From Dendrocalamus latiflorus (taxonomy: Eukaryota; Streptophyta; Magnoliopsida; Poales; Poaceae): a stretch of DNA of 64,000 nucleotides. Under the pieces are notes generated by a model. That model searched no databases, had not been told where the DNA came from, and was given only the letters and a program-made list of their open reading frames with translations. Position numbers and translations under genes: made by a program. The stretch lies in assembly GCA_017311315.1 (NCBI GenBank), contig CM029612.1, positions 20,591,125-20,655,124 of the forward strand, written 5' to 3'. Of this stretch, positions 49,878 through 61,200 are shown piece after piece. Each line of letters begins with the position of its first letter. The first letter of the stretch is position 1.

Positions 49878-51961
49878 TTTACGAGCTACTAGCAAGTCGC
49901 TCCTTCAACCATTGGTTGAACCGACTGCTGTGTTGTCTCATTATCCAAACATCCGGCCGCTCTAAATTCTGTTGCCGAAGCACACCCTTATGCTGGTTGA
50001 TATACGAGGACACTTTAGTCATGTGTTGCAAGACCGTGAAATAGGCTTGAGCATACGCATCTATATCTGAAGTGATTGCTTTCCTTCTGATGGTCCCGAT
50101 ACCCTTGAACCTCCCCTCATGGAGAGATCGAGGCATACCTATCGATTCGGCTTAAGCCATGTAATCGACACAGAACTCAATAACCTCTTCAGTTGCATAA
50201 CCTTCGACGATGCTGTCTTCCGGCCGAGATCGATTCCGTACATAGGACTTGAGAATTCACATGAACCTTTCAAATTGGTACATGCTACGTAGGAACACGA
50301 GCCAGCACATTTTTATCTCCCACACAATGTGAACAATGAAATGTATCATGATATCAAAAAATCATAGAGGAAAATACATCTCAAGATGATATAGAGTTGT
50401 CACCACCTCGTCCTACAGAACATCTAGTCCTTCTGGATCGATGACCTTCTGAGCAATTATGTTAAACAAATAACACAACCACATAATTGTCTCTTGGATC
50501 CTAATCGGCAAAATACTTCTAATTGTAATAGAGAGTATCTGTGTCATCAGCACATAACAATCATAAGACTTCATGCTAAATATCTTCAAATCTTCCATCG
50601 AAACAAGTTTTTTTCATGTTGGCAAAGTAACCAGACAGAATTTTCACACCATGCAAGCACTGGCACAGTTTAGTTCTCTCGGCTTTGGACAGATTGTAAC
50701 AAGCAGAGGGATGATAAGTTTGCCCTTTATCAGTTTTTGTCGGTGCTAACTCAAGCTTGATGTCCATATCAACCAAGTCAAGCCATTCGTTGACACCATC
50801 CTTTGTTTTGTCATGAATATTCAGTAAGAGACTAATCAAGATGTCACATACATTCTTCTTTATATGCAGAACAACAAGGAGCGTAAAGTGAAATTCTCTC
50901 ATTTGTACGCATCCCATACCTGTACTCCTTCAATCCACAATATTTTTAAATCTTCCACTAACAGTGCTAGGTACACATCAATATTGTTCCCCAACTTACT
51001 TCCTCTCTTGGACAAGTATCAATAGCAAAATATACTTTCACTTCATACACAACCAAGGAGGAAAGTTGTAGATGCAGAGAGTCATGGGCCAAGTGCTATG
51101 TCAGCTGCTCATGTTACCGAAAGGATTTATTCCATCTATACTCAATCCAAACCTTATATTCCTCAGTTCTACATTGAAATCTACAAAAATCCTATCGATG
51201 TTTCTTCACTGGGTGGAATCAGTAAGGTGTCTTAGCAGTCCATCCTTCTTACACTCCTCCGAGTGCCAATGCAACAGTTTTGCCTCTTTTGGGTTTGTAA
51301 AAAACTGCTTCAGACGAGGAATTACGGGAAGATACCATGCCATCTTAGCAAGAGGTCCTCTCTTCACATCTATTCCCTCACCGTTATCTGATTGATTCTT
51401 ACGCTTGTATTAGGATGCGTTGCATACCAAACATATATGCATGTTTGCATACTCTTAACGGTAGAGGATACAGTCATTCGGACATGCACGTATTCTTTCT
51501 ACTTCCATTCGCAATGGACAAAGAACCTTCTTAGCTTTGTAGGTGGTTTTGGGTAATTCGTTTCCCTCCGAAAGTATGTCCGCTAAAAGACCTAACAGTG
51601 TCGTAAAACTCTTATCGGATCAACCGTTACTTGCCTTTAATTTCAGCAGTTCAAGCACGTCTGACAACCTCGTATACTTTGACTTGCAGCATATGAATAA
51701 AGGTTTCTTTGAGTCCTCCATCAAACCCTAGAATTTAACATACTCTTTCATCACAATTCCCTTCTGCATCGCGAAGCATCTGATGCAGATTGTCATCATT
51801 TGGACTATCTGAATCGAAACTACAATTGACATAATTATCCAGCGGCATATCACTGACTTCATCGGTGATGTCATTATTACTGCCTTCAAGTGTAATCTGC
51901 TCTTCACCATGACTAGTCCACGTGCATACCCCTTTTTGAAACCCCTTCGAATCAAGTGCAT
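49878..51961 (-). pseudogene. CACTA transposase (TNP2-like) remnant
   Basis: Minus-strand pieces follow the usual TNP2 order. An N-terminal part at 51728-51961 (RRGFKKGYARGL) is followed by a degraded core at 50940-51550. Then come 50576-50917 (LHIKKNVCDILISLLLNI, KTKDGVNEWLDLVDM) and 50413-50598 (SMKSYDCYVLMTQILSITIR, QKVIDPEGLDVL). Last is a C-terminal domain at 49879-50136 (PRSLHEGRFKGIGTIRRK, HKGVLRQQNLERPDVWI). Stops and frameshifts are many; it cannot encode an active enzyme. In CACTA elements this protein cuts and joins the ends through the subterminal repeats. Confidence 0.88.
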
Positions 51962-52504
51962 TTCAATCTACTCTTGGTTCTTAAACATTTTTATATTCTC
52001 ACAGTCAATACATGGATAATACATATATTCCACCCCTTTATTCAATATATCTTACTCAGCAGCTCTTGTAAAAGCAGAAATACCATTAATGTACTCTTCA
52101 CTCACACGGTTTCTAGCGTATATCTAGCTTCAGTTCTACGTTATACATATATCAATTTAGTATAACATATTTAATTAATTAATTACCATACTATATATGT
52201 ACGATCTAAATTAAGTAGCTATATGTAGCTAGATGTAAATAATCTTCTCTCCACATCAAGCTAGCTAGATCTAAACCATCTTTAATTCTCCTTTCACCAA
52301 AAGCAATATCTAAATTATAATGCAATTAAAAACAAATTACTAATCATAGCTAGCCAATAACTTAGTGGATCTACAATTACTCTTGCCAAATAGTTGATCT
52401 CCTTCTACCAAATGACCGTAAAGCCCCGCCTGTAGCTCAACGCAGCAGTGTAGATCTGGAATTTAAAACAAAGGAGGTCGACAGGTCTGCGCTATTAATA
52501 TAGC

Positions 52505-52680
52505 ATAATTATCATTGACGGTTTGTGTTACAAACCGTCAATGATAAATTAATTATCACATACGGTTTTAACCATGAACCATCTGTGATATTATGAAGTT
52601 TCACATATGGTTTTTAATTTGAACCGTGTGTGATAGTGTTTCATTGACGGTTTATACCACAAAACCATATGTGATAGTTC
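52505..52680. repeat. internal block of CACTA-type palindromes
   Basis: Four GACGGTTTGTGTTACAAACCGTC-type hairpin units, the same motif as the subterminal blocks. An internal block may mark the edge of a nested related element. Confidence 0.7.
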
Positions 52681-53409
52681 ATTCTATACCTAAATTTTTT
52701 CTATTTTTTGGCTAGCCTCAAGAAATGTTAGCTATGTGCTTTGAAAATAAGCAAATACAGCAGCAAACACAACAACACATTCTGTATCTATTAAGATTAG
52801 AATCCAGCATGATAGCATAACAAGATAACGAGTAGATTACCCATCTAGCACAGCAAAAATATGGCAAGAATACATCTCCTAATCCTACAACATGGCATAC
52901 AAGAACATAGAAGAAGCAGCGCGCGAGCTATATTTGATGCCTGTCGTCGCCGACGCCAACTTGAGTGATGTCTTGGTAGCTAGCTACTTCTGTGGCGCCT
53001 TACTACCCGTAGACTTGTGTACCGTCTACTTCGTAAGGGCCACCAGGGTCGGGGTTAAGAAGGAGGACGGTGTGAAGAGATTTCATTGAAATTTTGAATG
53101 ATGATCCACCACAATCTCGTCCAAATTCGGAGACCTCGACGAAAAGTGGCAGTGGTGGTGAGAGAGAGACAACGAGCTCGCTGATCCACTGCACTTTAGG
53201 ACGGCGGTAGTTGTAACACTAGGAGATGTGAAGAGGAAGAGGGTAAAGGAGCAGCGAGGCCATTGGTGAGTATGTATAGGGGAGGGAGTGGCGGGAATGG
53301 GAAAATTTTGACGGAATAGGTGCTACAATTCGTGGGGTGGGGATTGGTAGGTTTCTATTAGCTAGGATTGGATTGGGGAGGAACGACAGGCCCAACGATC
53401 AGGGATACA

Positions 53410-54110
53410 TAATTATCATAAATGGTTTGTGGTTCAAACCGTATGTGATACGCAATTATCACAGATGGTTTGAACCACAAACCGTCTGTGATATGTAATT
53501 ATCATAGACGGTTTAAACCATAAACCGTCTGTAATACATAATTATCGAAGACAATATATGTATATATACCAGTGCAATGTAAACAATAGTCTCAAAAGAT
53601 AAGATAGCAAAGTTCTGCATGGCTTATATATACTCGTTTGAAAGGTTTCAATGAGATCTACAACTTTGCAATTGAGGTGATCCCCAAATTCCGAACGAAA
53701 TATCGAATTTTTTTGCAAAAACAGAAACCAAAAACTTGTGACGCAAATTTGAGGCTAAAGATGGTCTTTTTTGGGTCTTAGAGGGTGACTAGGGCAAGCA
53801 CGTCATTTTTTTGGATTGGGCTCATTGTTAACTTTCCAACGAGTATAAGAACGTAGAAAACAAATATCGTATGCAAAAGTTATGCCCACTTTATTAAAAG
53901 TGTCTCGGAATGGACTCAGGCTGGAGATTATGAAATTTTAGAGAATTGCGAGGCGGGAAATATATCACAGACGGTTTATGGTAAAAACCGTCCGTGATAT
54001 TATCTTTTCACATACGGTTTTTAGCGCTGGTAGCAATATGGACGGTGTCTAATCGTCTGTGATTGCACTTAACATTGACGGTTTTGATCAATCAACTGTG
54101 ATGAGACGTC
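53410..54110. repeat. right subterminal repeats of CACTA element
   Basis: Two clusters (53410-53560 and 53960-54110) of the same hairpin motif; the second lies 20-170 bp from the right end. Between them is AT-rich filler. Confidence 0.75.
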
Positions 54111-54132
54111 TTAAGTCTTTGTTGTAGTAGTG

Positions 54133-54198
54133 GGAGAAAGTGCCTACGGGGAGTAGCTTGACGACGTTGTCGATGCCGCCAAACAGATTGTCCACCAT
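54133..54198 (-). other. possible N-terminal exon fragment cut by CACTA element
   Basis: On the minus strand an ATG at 54198 starts 22 codons (beginning MVDNLFGGIDNVV and including KLLPVGTF) that run straight into the CACTA end. The KLLPVGT phrase recalls the start of DUF679/DMP membrane proteins, but the match is short. The sequence left of the element does not continue it. Low certainty. Confidence 0.25.
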
Positions 54199-54308
54199 GC
54201 TGATTGATTGAGGCCGACATGACTGGCCGGTTGCCGGGGAGATCTAGGGAGTTAGCTAGATAGACTGGCTTCAGCTGGTTGCTGTCGTCGATCTGTGGGT
54301 GTCGTAGC

Positions 54309-54845
54309 TAGGGATGGCAATCGAGCGCAGCGAGTACGGGTAATGCTCGCCTATACCCGTACCCGCGACCCCAATTTATACCCATGGGCATACACGCGAA
54401 GTATGAAGAGTAAAGAACTTCGCCCATACCCGTCGCCTGTGGGTACCCGTCGCCCATGGGCATACCCGTTTACCCGCGAACTGAGAGTCATCATCTGAGA
54501 GTTAAACTAATGGCAGATACATATAAGCAGCAACTGTTGCTAGGAAATATAATAGCTATAAAAAAAGTGTATAACAATCAATAGCAATTATAGATATACA
54601 AAAGTTTATAACAATCAATAGCAATTAGAGATATTGCTATGGCTGCACCACCTATCATTCTATATCGTCGATAAACGGGCGGAGAGGGTACGGGTGGAGC
54701 TTAACCTTACCCGTGCCCGTTTACCAGACAGGTAGAGTGTTCCCCCCATTTCCATACATGTGGATAAAGAAAATATCTCATATCCAGATTCATTAGGGTA
54801 TTTACCTACGGGTATACAGATAAACGGATACAATTGCCATCCTTA
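54309..54845. mobile_element. hAT-type MITE candidate
   Basis: A 537-bp element with ends TAGGGATGGCAAT and ATTGCCATCCTTA. The flanking octamers GTCGTAGC and GTGGTAAC match at 6 of 8. The terminal parts are rich in TACCCGT/ACGGGTA repeats in opposite orientation. Confidence 0.7.
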
Positions 54846-55598
54846 GTGGTAACTAGCTAGCATTTGTTCGACGTACTTTACATATAGAACCAAGGGCAGG
54901 GGCGTGACCAGGAATATCTGCACCAATGCTACTACGATTTACGGTCTTGATTTATTCCTTTCTTTTGCTTTGCTCTAGCTGGTTGGTGCCATCAGCTAGA
55001 TGAATTAATACACTTTTTTGTACTGCTAGATTTCCTTGAGATTCGTGTAAAACCCTAATAACCTCCCATCTCTACCCCCACCCCAATTGTTAGCATCTTA
55101 ATTTATTCTCCATAATATCCATTATTGAGTTGCATGCACTATGTGGAATAGAAGCAACCTGCAATTATATTTTTTAACTACGCCAATCGGATCTTGAACT
55201 CAAAGCCTCTTAGTTCTGATACCATATCGAATTATATACACCAACTAGTTCATCTAAAAACTTAAACTGATAAGTAAAGACGAATAATTCACTTATACTT
55301 CAATATTTATGTTGTTTTTGAGTCACCCGAGCTCCCCTGTATATAGGGGGTACGTTTATAAGCACGGGAATAGACAGTAAATGCAGCCCTCCGGCCATAA
55401 CACCAAAGGCATGGAATGAATCCCTTTGGTGCCGACTTCATGGAATGAACATCAATTCATGGCCAAGCCACATCCTAGTGTGCTAAATATCTTGAGTGTT
55501 ATGTATAGTACATGGTAAAGTTTGCTACTATTGCTTTTCCGCATTAGCAGAGGGTACCGAGCGTTCGTACTGCTACATGCGTCCTTCATCTCGATCCG
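54846..55598. other. 3' flank of sugar transporter gene
   Basis: About 750 bp after the transporter stop codon (minus-strand view), presumably 3' UTR and spacer. No gene recognised. Confidence 0.4.
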
Positions 55599-57725
55599 TC
55601 ATGTGCTCGCTTTCAGCGACTCCTGGATCTCTTCGAGCGTTCGTCCTTTGGTTTCTGGTACTAGCCTTGCCACGAACAACACGGTAACCAAGCTCGCTGC
55701 AGAGAACAAAAAGAAGGTGCCTGCACACGTACGTACAGAAAAGAATTAACGACAATGGGCTACTGCTGCGTGATAACCGACCAAGGAGATACTACAACTT
55801 GGATCAAACCTCGCAACTCCTTTCTAAACGTATTTTGTTATTCAGACATTATTGAGCTATCCCACGATCGAGGAACTCATAGTGGATGTTCTACTTTCTT
55901 TTCTTACTGTCCTACCTATGCAAGCGCAAAAGATGCTTACCTGCAGAGTTCCAATCCATCAGGAAGTTGAATGAGTAGGAAATTGCAAAGGAACCAATCC
56001 AACTAACCAAGGTTACCAAGCTTCCCGCTATTGCTTTCATGTCGATTGAGAATATCTGTGCCAATAAATCAGGAGAGATCAATTAATTGCGAACATGAAT
56101 TCCTTACAGATTCTCCAGATCACAAGCATCATCCAAAATTAACCACATGTCATTTTAATACCTCAGACATGATAACCCAAGGAACAGGACCCATTCCAAT
56201 TGAGTACGCAGCATAGTATACCTATTTTAGGGAGCACGAAATCTGTAAATGATTTTACATTGAAATTACACGAAACTGTACAAGTTTCAGTGATTGTAAT
56301 TTCTGTACCAATATGCCAGAAAGAGCCAATGTAGGAACCAACTGTGTGTACAATCCTTGTGCCTGTAAGATCATGGAAAGATCAAAAGTCAAAAGAGATG
56401 GAAAAGAAAATAGTCTGTTTATCATACTTTTTCCTAGACAGTACAGGGATAGACCTTGAACATTCAGAGACTTGTAAATTTACTTCAGGACTATTCAACT
56501 CTATAGGGATAGACCCTGAACATTCACAAAATTGTAAATTTACTTCAGGTTTATTCAACTCTTTAATTATGTTGGTCTGATCAGTTTCATTTCGTTGATA
56601 TTACACCCTTCCATGGTTATTTAGAAGAACCCCGTACGTGGGAAGTTGGTGTGCATGCATTAATGTTGGTTTGGTATTGTTTGTCCCACCATCAAATATA
56701 AGCTGCCTAAAATATTTAGCAGTTCAAGAGTTCAAGATGGCAGCTTTGATAACTGCAGCTACCTTATGTGTTGCATGCAGGCACTAATATTCTCAAATAA
56801 TTAAAATTGAACAGTTCACCTCCCATTTCTGTTGTTTGTGAGATACTGACAAGGGGATGAAAAACATTTTAGCATTGAAGGATAAAAAACAATACACGAG
56901 CTCAGAGACCAATTAGAACTTCTAATGAAAGTTTAATAGCTAACCATATTTTTTCCCCTAAATATTACTAACATTTGTGGGAAGTTTCTTCGAGAAGTTT
57001 CTCTAGGGCTTCTATCAGCATTAACAAATGATTGCCGGTTTAAAAATTCAAATTGTACTGTTCCATTGTAGATTGATAGACTAAAAAGTTTATCGTTACC
57101 TTAAAGTAGAATGAAAGCCCAGTCAGAAAGCAGCCCAGAAATGTTCCAGATGAAGAGATCTAAATAATAGTAGAATATCAGAAAACATTAATAGTGTTTT
57201 ATTTTTCCTTGTGTACATCAACTCAGTTTTGATGTGTCTATACCAGTAGAAGGGCTCTTCTTCCACTCCTATCCATGAGAAGGGCCCCAACGAATGTGAT
57301 TGGAATCTGAAATAATTATAGTTGTATACAAATTGTTATAGCCAGTTATTGTCATTGACAGAGAATGGTTTATCCTGAACCTGAATAATGCCAATCAAGG
57401 TGGTCCCAAGTTTTCCAGAAAACCCTGAAGTTTTGGGAAAGAACAATTACAGAAAGTTCCTCTTGTCAGTAAAACAAGGCAATTATTTAGGCATTTGGAT
57501 ACCTGCGGAGGAAAAGATATAGCTTGTATAGAAGCCTAAGGCATTTATTCCGCCCAGTTGCTGAAAGACCATCAGGCCAACACCCACCTGTGCGTCAAAG
57601 TTGTATGATTAGTTCTGAACTTCTCTTTCTGAAAAAAACAACATTTTACATCATCAAGTTCTGAACTTATGCTTTTAGGGGGAAAGCTAGTCTTTTGAAA
57701 TGAAGCTACTGAAGGAATTTCTTAC

Positions 57726-57780
57726 AATGACTGCATACATATTTTTGCTCTGAAACAAATCTTGAATCCTGGCTTTAGGT
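57726..57780 (-). other. second half of interrupted transporter exon
   Basis: It starts with the other TSD copy and continues the exon (ARIQDLFQSKNMYAVI) to a GTAAGA donor. With one TSD copy removed the exon is 81 bp, 27 codons, phase 0 at both sides. Confidence 0.9.
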
Positions 57781-58205
57781 TGTTAGTCGCTGGACTCTTG
57801 CTCTTGGTGATAGCAAGATCCTTACTCTCATGGAGAGGATGACACTAGGAGATGGGGCAAGTTTTTCTTGTTTATTGCTCACACAATGCCATGCCAACCT
57901 GAGGGGTTGGAGATACATATTTATAGGCTGAGAACCAGCCAAGCATATGCTAAGATGCTATCCTAGATGCTGTCCTAAAGCGGTCAATATGCTGTCCTAA
58001 AGCAAAAGCAGATGCTGTCCTAAAAGCAGATGCTGTCCTAAAAGTAGATGCTGTCCTAAAAGCAGATGCTGTCCTAAAGCAAAAGCAGATGCTGTCCTAA
58101 AAGCAGATGCTGTCCTAAAGCAAAAGCAGATGCTGTCCTAAAGCAGTCAAAAAACAAAAACTACCACAGCCCCACAAAGACCACAGTACAGGGACTTATT
58201 CATCA
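57781..58205 (-). repeat. 3' LTR of intact copia element
   Basis: Same sequence as 63150-63574. TATA-like box at 57918-57925 and AATAAA at 57871-57876 on the minus strand. Confidence 0.95.
57967..58141 (-). repeat. U3 tandem repeats, 18- and 23-bp units
   Basis: Nine copies of ATGCTGTCCTA begin at 57967, 57989, 58012, 58030, 58048, 58066, 58089, 58107 and 58130, spaced 18 or 22-23 bp. A variant with ATGCTATCCTA precedes them. The same array lies in the other LTR (about 63336-63510). The position upstream of the TATA box suggests promoter or enhancer elements. Confidence 0.9.
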
Positions 58206-58216
58206 TTCTCCCCCTA
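58206..58216 (-). other. polypurine tract of intact copia element
   Basis: The minus strand reads TAGGGGGAGAA directly before the 3' LTR. The first three bases are the stop codon of the polyprotein. Confidence 0.9.
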
Positions 58217-61200
58217 AGTCTTGTGCGTTGTCTTGTGGGAGGATCGAACCATCCTGATCTTGGAGCAGAGCTCAAGGAACTTGATCCTTCCAAGAGGCTT
58301 GGTGAGCAGATCCGCAAGCTGATCCGTGGTGTTGATGTAGCTTGCCTTGATGCTTCCTTGTTCCAAGCAGCCTCGGATGAAATGGTACTTCACCCGGATG
58401 TGCTTGCTCCGTTCATGAAAAACGGGGTTCTTTGCCAGGGCTAGAGCGGACTTGCTGTCCACCCTGAGCTCCACTGCTTCAGTGTCCCTGCCGAGGAGAT
58501 CACCAAGCAGTCGAGCGAGCCAGAGCGCCTGAGTCGAAGCGGTGGAAGCCGCTATGTACTCGGCCTCACAGCTAGACAGGGCCACCACCTGCTGCTTGAC
58601 TGACTGCCAGCTAACGAGGCACTTGCCGAGGAAGAAGAGAATCCCGCTTGTGCTCTTGCTGGTGTCAATGTCGCCTGCGTGGTCGCTGTCGCTGTACCCG
58701 ATGAAGTGTGCCGCGCCGGGACACCTCGGGTAGTGCAAGCCGTAGTCGGAGGTGCCCGCAACATAGCGGAGGATCCTCTTTACGGCCTGCTGATGCTCCG
58801 TCGTCGGTCGCTGCATGAACCGACTGACGTAGCCGACGGCGAACGCCAAATCCGGACGCGTGTGGACGAGGTAGCGAAGGCTGCCCACGATGCGCCGGTA
58901 CTGCGTCGCGTCCACCTCCTCCGCCGTGCTGTCGCGGCTCAGCTTCAGCCTTTCCTCCATAGGAGTGTGGGCTGGGTTGCAGTCGGTGAGCCCGCCCAGC
59001 TCGACGGTGCGCTTGGCGTAGGCGGTCTGACGAAGGGAGATACCGGAGCTGTCCTGGTGGACCTCGATCCCCAGGTAGAAGGAGAGGAGCCCCAAGTCGC
59101 TCATCTGGAAGGCGGTCTTCATCTCCGCCTTGAACGCCTCGACCTCGGCCTCCTTGGAGCCGGTGATCACCAGGTCGTCGACGTAGACGCCTACCAGCAG
59201 AGCATTGCCGCCTTTGCCCCGCCGGTAGACCGCAGCCTCGTGTGCGCTCTGCTGGAACCCCATTTGCTTGAGGGTGGAGTCCAGCTTAGCGTTCCAGGCT
59301 CGTGGTGCCTGCCGCAAGCCGTAGAGGGCCTTGCGCAGGCGGAGAACCTTGCCCTCCTTGCCGGGGATGACGAATCCCGGCGGCTGACGGACGTAGACCT
59401 CCTCCTTTAAATCGCCGTTGAGGAAGGCGGACTTGACGTCCATGTGATGGACGCGCCAATCCTCCTGGGCTGCAAGTGCGAGGAGAAGACGAACGGACTC
59501 CATGCGCGCGACGGGTGCGAAGGCGTCATCGAAGTCGACCCCCTCCTGCTGCACGAAGCCTCGTGCTACCAAGCGAGCCTTGTGCTTGACGATGGCGCCG
59601 GCTTCATCCCGCTTCAGCTTGAACACCCACTTAAGGGTGATCGCGTGGTGACCGGCAGGAAGATCCGCCAGCTCCCACGTCCGGTTCCGCTCGACGGCGT
59701 CCATCTCCTGCTTCATCGCGACACGCCACGCCGCGTCTCCCTCCGCCTCAGCGAAGGAGCGAGGCTCGCCGTCGTCGCACGCCAAGTGCAGCTCCGCCTC
59801 GAAGTCGCGCTGCGCCAGTCTAGGGACGGGCAACTCGCCGAGGATGTTGTCCATGGTACGATAGCGCAGAGGTTCGTCGTCGTGGTAGACGTCGACGCGG
59901 TCCTCGTCGTGAGATAGCGGAGTAGCGAACTCCACCATGCGCTGCTCGTCGTGGACCGAAGCTGTTGGGGCCGATCCCGGTGGTGTGGCCGCCGGTGCAG
60001 GAGAGTGGTGAGCCGGTGGTGAAGAGTGGGGCGTAGCCGGTGCCGAAGGTGGTGGAGCACTCGCCGGAGCTGGTGGCGAGCAAGGTGTCGAGGTGGACGA
60101 GCTCGGTGAAGACGAGCTGCTAGCTCCCCCGGCTCTCTCGAAGTGGACGTAGTCGATAACAAAGTCCCTGAGAGTCGAAGTCGAACCGTCGTCCACCGCC
60201 TTGTCCCACGTCCAGCCTCGCCCTTCGTCGAACACAACGTCACGCGAGATGCGGACTCGCTGTGTGTCAGGGTCGAGGATGCGGTAGGCCTTCGAGCCCT
60301 CCGCGTAGCCGATGAACACTCCCGGAGTGCTCCTGTCGTCGAGCTTACCGATGTGGCCAAGCTCCTTGGCGAACGCGAGGGAGCCGAAGACCCGCAAGTG
60401 GGAGACCGCCGGCTTGCGCCCATGCCAAGCCTCGTACGGCGTCCTGCCGTCGAGCGCCTTGGTAGGCGAGCGGTTGAGGATGTAGACGGCCGTCACCACC
60501 GCCTCTCCCCAGAAGACAGCCGGCATCCCCCTCTGCTTGAGGAGGGCCCGAGCCATCCCCACAACCGTCTGGTTGCGCCGCTCGACGACGCCGTTCTGCT
60601 GCGGGCTGTACGGCGCGGAGTAGTGGCGCTGAATGCCCTCATCAGCGCAGTACGACGCGAATTCAGCCGCCGTGAATTCGCCGCCGTTGTCTGTGCGCAG
60701 CACGCGCAGCTTGCGGCCGCACTCCGCCTCCGCAACAGCCTGCGTGCGCCTGATGGCGTCCGCAGCCTCTCCCTTGCTGCCGAGGACCATCACCCACATG
60801 TAGCGGGAGAGGTCGTCGACGAGCAGCAGGAAGTAGCGTCGTCCTCCTGGTGTGGCCGGTGTCACCGGGCCACACAAGTCCCCGTGCACGAGCTCGAGCC
60901 TCTCCTTGGCTCGGAAACTCGCCTGCTGGGGAAAGGGGAGTCGCCTCTGCTTCGTCAACACGCAGACGTCGCAGAGCTGCTCCACATGGTCAAGGCACGG
61001 CAGGCCTCGCACCATTTCCGTGGCACTGAGCCGCTTCAGGGCCTCGAAGTGAAGGTGCCCAAAGCGCTCGTGCCACTGCCACGCCTCGTCGTCCTGACGA
61101 GCTGCGAGACAGATGGGTTGTGCCACCTGCACGTGAAGAGTGTAGAGTCGATTTGCGCCTCTGGTTACCTTGGCAAGGAGGCGGCGTCGAAGATCCCAAA

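Larger units (their letters stand above)
49554..54132 (-). mobile_element. degraded CACTA (En/Spm-like) transposon
   Basis: The ends are CACTACTACACAAAAGACC and, inverted at the right, CACTACTACAACAAAGAC. Subterminal blocks at both ends carry the palindromic unit TCACAGACGGTTT/AAACCGTCTGTGA. The minus strand holds transposase remnants. The 3-bp flanks (AGC and GGA) do not match, so either the duplication has decayed or the ends came from different insertions. The length is 4579 bp. Confidence 0.85.

Noticed and set aside
55215..55235. TCTGATACCAT resembling a tRNA-iMet primer binding site
   Set aside because: No LTR start follows it and no coding remnant precedes it; too short to support a retroelement.
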